A stretch of 64,000 nucleotides of DNA, from assembly GCA_015075405.1 (NCBI GenBank), contig JABTUK010000003.1, forward strand, positions 744,001-808,000, in the 5' to 3' direction. The notes beneath the pieces were generated by a model. That model did not search any database and was not told where the DNA came from. It saw only the letters and a program-made list of their open reading frames with translations. Source of the stretch: Anaerolineales bacterium (GTDB lineage Bacteria; Chloroflexota; Anaerolineae; 4572-78; J111). The translations under genes were made by a program, and so were the position numbers. This document shows positions 59,551 to 64,000 of this stretch, piece after piece. Position 1 is the stretch's first letter, and the number at the start of each line of letters is the position of its first letter.

Positions 59551-61731
59551 ATGTCAGTGAAAGATGGAGCATCCTTATTACGTTTGGTCGGCGAACTGCA
59601 AGACCAAAAACGTTTTCAGGAACTCAACTGGAGTGGTTCGTTTCAAGATTATCTTGATATTGTGGCTAAAAACCCCCGCATAACGCGCAATGCTTTCCAG
59701 CGTATTTATGATATGATCATGGAGTATGGCAGCGACGAGTTTGAAGACGCCAAGAAACGGTTGACTCGCTATCGCTTTTTCAGTGACTCATCCTTTGACG
59801 GCGACGATGCTATTTTTGGTCTGGAAATCTCGCTCATGCGCCTGGTTAATTTTTTCAAAGCCGCGGCCAAAGGCTACGGTACCGAGAAACGCGTTCTCTT
59901 ACTGCATGGCCCGGTTGGTTCTTCCAAGAGCACCATTGTCCGCCGGCTCAAGCGAGGGATGGAGCATTACAGCCGCACCGACGCCGGCGCTGTTTATACC
60001 TTTGATTGGTATCTGGGCGACCTGCCTGAAGATGGCGAAATTCCCGCCGATTTCTACAAGATTGGCGTTGGCTCTCACGGTCAACTAAGCGGCGTGGCGG
60101 CCCAGATTGGCGATGTAACCCTGGCCCCGGCTAAAGTTGACCATCATCGAGATGGCATTCGGGGCGAATGGGAGCACTGCCCCATGAACGAAGAGCCGCT
60201 GCATCTCATTCCCCTGGAAATGCGCGAACGGTTTATGGCCAGCTTCAACGAAGACCGGCCCACCGAAGAACAAATCCGCATTGTCGGCGACTTATGTCCC
60301 CCCTGCCGTTACCACCAGCGCGAGTTGATGCGCCGCTACGAAGGCGACTGGGCCAAAATGGCCCGCCACATCCGGGTGCGCCGGTTGGTTTTCAGCGAGC
60401 AGGACCGGATTGGCATTGGCACCTTCCAGCCCAAAGATGAGAAAAACCAGGATTCGACTGAACTGACCGGCGACATCAACTACCGCAAAATTGCCATCTA
60501 CGGTAGCGACAGCGACCCGCGCGCCTTCAACTTCGACGGTGAGTTCAACATTGCCAACCGGGGCATCATCGAGTTTATCGAAATGCTCAAACTGGATGTC
60601 GCTTTTCTCTACGACCTGTTGGGCGCAAGCCAGGAACACAAAATCAAATCCAAGAAATTTGCCCAAACCGATATTGACGAAGTTATCATCGGCCACACCA
60701 ACGAGCCGGAGTACCGCCGCCTGGAAAACAACGAGTTTATGGAGGCGCTCAAAGACCGGACGGTACGCATTGACGTGCCCTACATCACCAAGCTTAAGGA
60801 TGAAATAAAAATCTACGAGCGTGACTTTAACCCCAAAAAAGTGCCGGTCCACATTGCTCCCCACACCCTGGAAATGGCAGCTATGTGGGCTGTTTTGACC
60901 CGGCTGGAAGAACCAAAAAAAGCCAACCTCACCCTCATGCAAAAGCTCAAACTATACGACGGCAAATCCCTGCCCGGCTTCACCGAAGATAACATCAAAG
61001 AACTGCGTAAAGAAGCCCAGCACGAAGGCATGGAAGGCATCAGCCCGCGTTATGTGCAGGATAAAATCAGCAATGCTCTGGTCAATTACCAGCAGGATGG
61101 TTACATCAACCCCTTTATGGTCCTCAACGAACTGGAATCGGGCCTCAAAAACCACCCGCTCATCACCAATGAGGATGAGCGCCAGCGCTACCGCGAGATG
61201 CTGGCCATTGTGAAAGAGGAGTATACCGAGATTGTGAAGAACGAAGTCCAGCGGGCCATCAGCGCCGACGAAGAAGCCATCAAACGGCTGTGCGCCAACT
61301 ACATTGACAACATCAAAGCCTACACCCAGCACGAAAAGGTGGTCAACAAATTTACCGGCCAGGCCGAAGAACCCGACGAGCGGCTGATGCGCAGCATCGA
61401 GAAAAAGATTGATATTCCCGATAGCCGCAAAGACGATTTTCGGCGCGAGATTATGAATTACATCGGCGCGCTGGCCATCGAAGGTAAGACTTTTGATTAC
61501 CGCACCAACGAGCGGCTGCACAAAGCCCTGGAACTCAAGCTGTTTGAGGACCAGAAAGACAGCATCAAGCTCACCTCCCTGGTCAGCCGGGTGGTGGATA
61601 AGGACACCCAGGAAAAGATTGACGTAGTTAAAGCCCGCCTGGTGAAGAACTTTGGCTACAATGACCAAAGCGCCACCGACGTGCTCAACTATGTTGCCAG
61701 TATCTTTGCGCGAGGAGATGCCAACGAATAA
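59551..61731 (+). CDS. prkA: Serine protein kinase PrkA
   Basis: A 726-residue PrkA/YeaG protein, an AAA-type ATPase with a C-terminal kinase-like part. Walker A GPVGSSKST is at residues 120-128; TFDWYLGDLPEDGEIP, LCPPCRYHQREL and NRGIIEFIEMLK are family features, with FNFDGEFNIANRG as the Walker B area. It is about 80 residues longer than the usual 640. In other bacteria it acts with YeaH and SpoVR in stationary-phase or stress responses. AGGAGG precedes the ATG. The stop is in the word repeat that follows. Confidence 0.93.
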   Translation: MSVKDGASLLRLVGELQDQKRFQELNWSGSFQDYLDIVAKNPRITRNAFQRIYDMIMEYGSDEFEDAKKRLTRYRFFSDSSFDGDDAIFGLEISLMRLVNFFKAAAKGYGTEKRVLLLHGPVGSSKSTIVRRLKRGMEHYSRTDAGAVYTFDWYLGDLPEDGEIPADFYKIGVGSHGQLSGVAAQIGDVTLAPAKVDHHRDGIRGEWEHCPMNEEPLHLIPLEMRERFMASFNEDRPTEEQIRIVGDLCPPCRYHQRELMRRYEGDWAKMARHIRVRRLVFSEQDRIGIGTFQPKDEKNQDSTELTGDINYRKIAIYGSDSDPRAFNFDGEFNIANRGIIEFIEMLKLDVAFLYDLLGASQEHKIKSKKFAQTDIDEVIIGHTNEPEYRRLENNEFMEALKDRTVRIDVPYITKLKDEIKIYERDFNPKKVPVHIAPHTLEMAAMWAVLTRLEEPKKANLTLMQKLKLYDGKSLPGFTEDNIKELRKEAQHEGMEGISPRYVQDKISNALVNYQQDGYINPFMVLNELESGLKNHPLITNEDERQRYREMLAIVKEEYTEIVKNEVQRAISADEEAIKRLCANYIDNIKAYTQHEKVVNKFTGQAEEPDERLMRSIEKKIDIPDSRKDDFRREIMNYIGALAIEGKTFDYRTNERLHKALELKLFEDQKDSIKLTSLVSRVVDKDTQEKIDVVKARLVKNFGYNDQSATDVLNYVASIFARGDANE

Positions 61732-61783
61732 GCGAATAAGCGAATGGCGAATAGATTTATTCGCTCATTCGCCATTCGCAAAT
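61728..61783. repeat. Word-repeat hairpin (gcgaat) at the prkA stop
   Basis: GCGAATAAGCGAATGGCGAA (from about 61732) pairs with ATTCGCTCATTCGCCATTCG (61759-61779) with two mismatches and a short loop. The prkA stop TAA (61729-61731) is part of the first word. Confidence 0.85.
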
Positions 61784-61793
61784 TCTAACACTT

Positions 61794-62897
61794 ATGCAAC
61801 GAGTCCAACGAGACCTAAACCGTTTCCGCCACATTGTGCGGGGACAAATCAAGAAAAATTTACGGAAGTATATGTCGCAAGGGGAGATGATTGGCCGGCA
61901 AGGCAAACGGCTGGTCAGCATCCCCCTGCCCCAAATTGATATTCCCCAGTTTCGCTACGGGGCCAGACAGGGCGGCGGGGTGGGCCAGGGTGATGGCGAC
62001 GTGGGCGACCCCATCGGCCAGGGCGACCAGCAATCGGGCCAGGGCCAGGCCGGCAGCGAGCCGGGCCAGCATATTTTGGAAGTGGATGTCAGCCTGGAAG
62101 AGCTGGCCCAAATTTTGGGCGAAGAACTGCAACTGCCCAAAATTGAACCCCGCGGCACCAAAAATATCATCAGCGAGCGCAGCAAATACAACCGCATCCG
62201 GCGGGTCGGCCCGGACAGTCTGCTCCATTTCAAGCGCACCTACAAAGAGGCGCTGCGGCGGCAAATCAGCACCGGCGAATACAACCCCAACAATCCCATT
62301 GTTGTGCCTATCCGCGAGGATGCCCGCTATCGCTCCTGGCATGATGAGTTTTTGCCGGAAAGCAACGCCGTTATTATTTACATGATGGACGTTTCCGGCT
62401 CGATGGGGACAGAACAGAAAGAGATGGTCCGCATCACCGCTTTCTGGATTGAAACTTGGCTGCGCAGCCAGTACAAACAGATTGAAATTTGTTACCTGGT
62501 CCACGACGCGGCGGCCAAAGAAGTGGACCAACATGCCTTTTACCATTTGCGCGAAGGCGGCGGCACCAAAATCAGCAGCGCCTACAAACTCTGCAACGAA
62601 ATTATTGACGAACGTTTCTCGCCCGTTGAATGGAACATCTACCCATTTCACTTTAGCGACGGCGATAACTGGGGCGACGGCGATACCCAGCAGTGTGTCG
62701 AGTTATTGGAAAAAGAGTTGCTGCCCAAAAGCAATCAATTCTGCTACGGGCAGGTGCGCAGCAGCTACGGTTCCGGCAGTTTTGCCCACGATTTGACCCA
62801 TTGGCTGGGTGAGGAAGAAAAACTGGTAGTGAGTGAAATTGCCACCCGCGATAACGTTTATGATGCCATTAAAAGTTTTCTGGGGAAGGGGCGTTAA
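61794..62897 (+). CDS. yeaH: YeaH/DUF444 von Willebrand A domain protein
   Basis: A 367-residue DUF444 protein. The N-terminal part has a long Gly/Gln-rich stretch (about 60-95), then the core: NTIISERSKYN-like (NIISERSKYNRIRRVGPDSL), a metal-site MDVSGSMG near 197, and FHFSDGDNWGDGD. This order is that of YeaH. It is the usual partner of PrkA; the set prkA-yeaH-spoVR is conserved across many phyla. The stop is directly followed by the spoVR start. Confidence 0.92.
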   Translation: MQRVQRDLNRFRHIVRGQIKKNLRKYMSQGEMIGRQGKRLVSIPLPQIDIPQFRYGARQGGGVGQGDGDVGDPIGQGDQQSGQGQAGSEPGQHILEVDVSLEELAQILGEELQLPKIEPRGTKNIISERSKYNRIRRVGPDSLLHFKRTYKEALRRQISTGEYNPNNPIVVPIREDARYRSWHDEFLPESNAVIIYMMDVSGSMGTEQKEMVRITAFWIETWLRSQYKQIEICYLVHDAAAKEVDQHAFYHLREGGGTKISSAYKLCNEIIDERFSPVEWNIYPFHFSDGDNWGDGDTQQCVELLEKELLPKSNQFCYGQVRSSYGSGSFAHDLTHWLGEEEKLVVSEIATRDNVYDAIKSFLGKGR

Positions 62898-64000
62898 ATG
62901 AAAAAAACGCGCCTGCCCGCCGATTTGCAAGCCGCCTGGGAACAGATTGAGCAGTATGCTCTTGATTACGGGCTGGATTTCTTCCCCATCATTTTTGAGG
63001 TCCTTGATTACAAAACGCTCTATGAAGTGGCGGCTATGGGTGGCTTCCCGATTCGTTATCCGCACTGGCGCTTTGGCATGGAGTTTGACCAGCTTTCCAA
63101 AGGCTACACCTACGGTCTGAGCGTTATCTACGAGATGGTGATTAATACCAATCCCTCGTATGCCTACCTGCTGGAAGGCAACGAGATGGTGACGCAAAAA
63201 ATGGTGATGGCCCACGTGACCGGACATGTAGACTTCTTTAAAAACAACATGTGGTTTGCCCCCACCAACCGCAAAATGCTCGACGAAATGGCTAACCACG
63301 CCAGCCGCATCCAGCGCCTCATCAACCGTTACAGTTACGAAATGGTTGAAGATTTTATAGATGTCTGTCTCTCGCTGGAAAATCTGATTGATTACCACGC
63401 CCCCTACATCCGCCGGCCCGAAGCGCAGACCACAGCGCCGATTGTAGCCAAAGAAGAAGAGGAGACGCCGGTTGAGGGTCTCAAGGTTGAGCGCAGTTAC
63501 ATGCGTAACTACATCAACCCGCCCGAGTTTCTGGAACAGCAGCGCAAGAAACAAGCCGAGGAGCAGCAAAAAGCGCGCCGTTTTCCGGAGAATCCCCAAA
63601 AAGATATCCTGCTTTTCCTGCTAAACTATGCTCCGCTGGAACGCTGGCAGCACAGCATTCTGGAAATCATCCGCGATGAAGCCTATTACTATGCCCCCCA
63701 GGGCATGACCAAAATTATGAACGAAGGCTGGGCCTCGTATTGGCACAGCCAGATTATGACCCAAAAGGCCCTGACCGACTCTGAAGTGATTAGCTTTGCC
63801 GACCACCATGCCGGTGTTGTCGCCACCAGCCCTGGCCGGCTAAACCCTTACAAACTGGGCCTGGAGCTTCTGCGCAACATCGAGGACCGCTGGAACAAGG
63901 GCAAATTCGGCAAGGAGTACGAGGAGTGCGACGACATTCAGGCCAAACGGCGTTGGGATAAACAGCTTGGCCTGGGGCGGCAAAAACTCTTCGAGGTCCG
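62898..64000 (+). CDS. spoVR: SpoVR family protein, cut by the window edge
   Basis: The frame starts at the ATG 62898, immediately after the yeaH stop, and is open to the last base (367 codons). EQIEQYALDYGLDFFPIIFE, YPHWRFGMEFDQLSKGYTYG, MAHVTGHVDFFKNNMWF, MNEGWASYWHSQIM and NPYKLGLELLRNIEDRW are SpoVR signatures. The C-terminal 100 or so residues are missing. An acidic insertion (KEEEETPVEG) lies near residue 190. Third member of the prkA-yeaH-spoVR set. Confidence 0.93.
   Translation, partial: MKKTRLPADLQAAWEQIEQYALDYGLDFFPIIFEVLDYKTLYEVAAMGGFPIRYPHWRFGMEFDQLSKGYTYGLSVIYEMVINTNPSYAYLLEGNEMVTQKMVMAHVTGHVDFFKNNMWFAPTNRKMLDEMANHASRIQRLINRYSYEMVEDFIDVCLSLENLIDYHAPYIRRPEAQTTAPIVAKEEEETPVEGLKVERSYMRNYINPPEFLEQQRKKQAEEQQKARRFPENPQKDILLFLLNYAPLERWQHSILEIIRDEAYYYAPQGMTKIMNEGWASYWHSQIMTQKALTDSEVISFADHHAGVVATSPGRLNPYKLGLELLRNIEDRWNKGKFGKEYEECDDIQAKRRWDKQLGLGRQKLFEV

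Noticed and set aside
62703..63599. A 298-codon open frame on the minus strand opposite yeaH/spoVR.
   Set aside because: The plus-strand genes yeaH and spoVR are certain here; the antisense frame is a product of GC-rich codon use and has no motif or ribosome site.

Overview
The window is a piece of bacterial chromosome, most plausibly from an uncultured member of the Chloroflexota (Anaerolineae type). This is an inference from content: actinobacterial-type xylose isomerases, a Uma2 nuclease, DUF433/DUF4160/DUF2442 and VapBC modules, a secreted protein starting with a LysM-like ADDWLSK segment, many GTG/TTG starts, and a very high density of intergenic palindromes. No rRNA, tRNA, CRISPR array or complete transposase gene was found. 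Almost everything reads on the + strand; the exceptions are the cut gene at the left edge and a three-gene block at 38.8-40.1 kb.

Layout. 0-3.3 kb: start of a secreted protein (minus strand), a methyltransferase and a lone OLD-type ATPase/TOPRIM protein. 3.4-7.4 kb: xylose utilisation (xylA, a xylA-like paralogue, xylB). 7.6-9.3 kb: Uma2 nuclease and galE. 9.4-38.8 kb: a large surface-polysaccharide locus with sulfotransferases, two SGNH proteins, a Wzm/Wzt ABC exporter, methyltransferases, glycosyltransferases, an acetyltransferase, a nonulosonic-acid block (neuB, KdsC-like phosphatase, SDR, aldehyde dehydrogenase, neuA, transketolase), GDP-fucose synthase, a WecG-type transferase and a WcaJ-type initiating transferase. 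38.8-40.1 kb (minus): ModE-like regulator, single-domain response regulator, small membrane protein. 40.3-54.9 kb: a nearly complete histidine pathway (hisG, D, C, B, H, A, F, I, E) interrupted by toxin-antitoxin-like modules, a broken SGNH gene, a HAD protein without its nucleophile and a TrpF-like barrel without its catalytic Cys; purA is embedded. 55.2-59.0 kb: a response-regulator-like protein, two tandem DUF4230 proteins and purH. 59.6-64.0 kb: prkA, yeaH and spoVR (cut by the window edge).

How the genes work together. The polysaccharide locus would build an undecaprenyl-linked glycan (WcaJ, WecG, GT4/GT2 enzymes), decorate it with methyl, acyl and sulfate groups and a CMP-activated nonulosonic acid, and export it through Wzm/Wzt. 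The histidine genes sit with purA and purH; the AICAR released by HisH/HisF is the substrate of PurH, so the grouping makes metabolic sense.

The most striking non-coding signal is two kinds of intergenic repeat. One is a miniature inverted-repeat element of about 100-130 bp with GTAAC-type ends, present four times, each copy flanked by a matching short direct repeat that looks like a target-site duplication. The other is a set of hairpins built from short repeated words (aggcgag, gtagca, gaccgg, gcgaat and others), which tend to begin at or inside the stop codon of the upstream gene inside operons. A further palindrome lies in frame inside hisC. Two genes (13.8 kb and 41.6 kb) appear to be split by single-base shifts in homopolymer runs.
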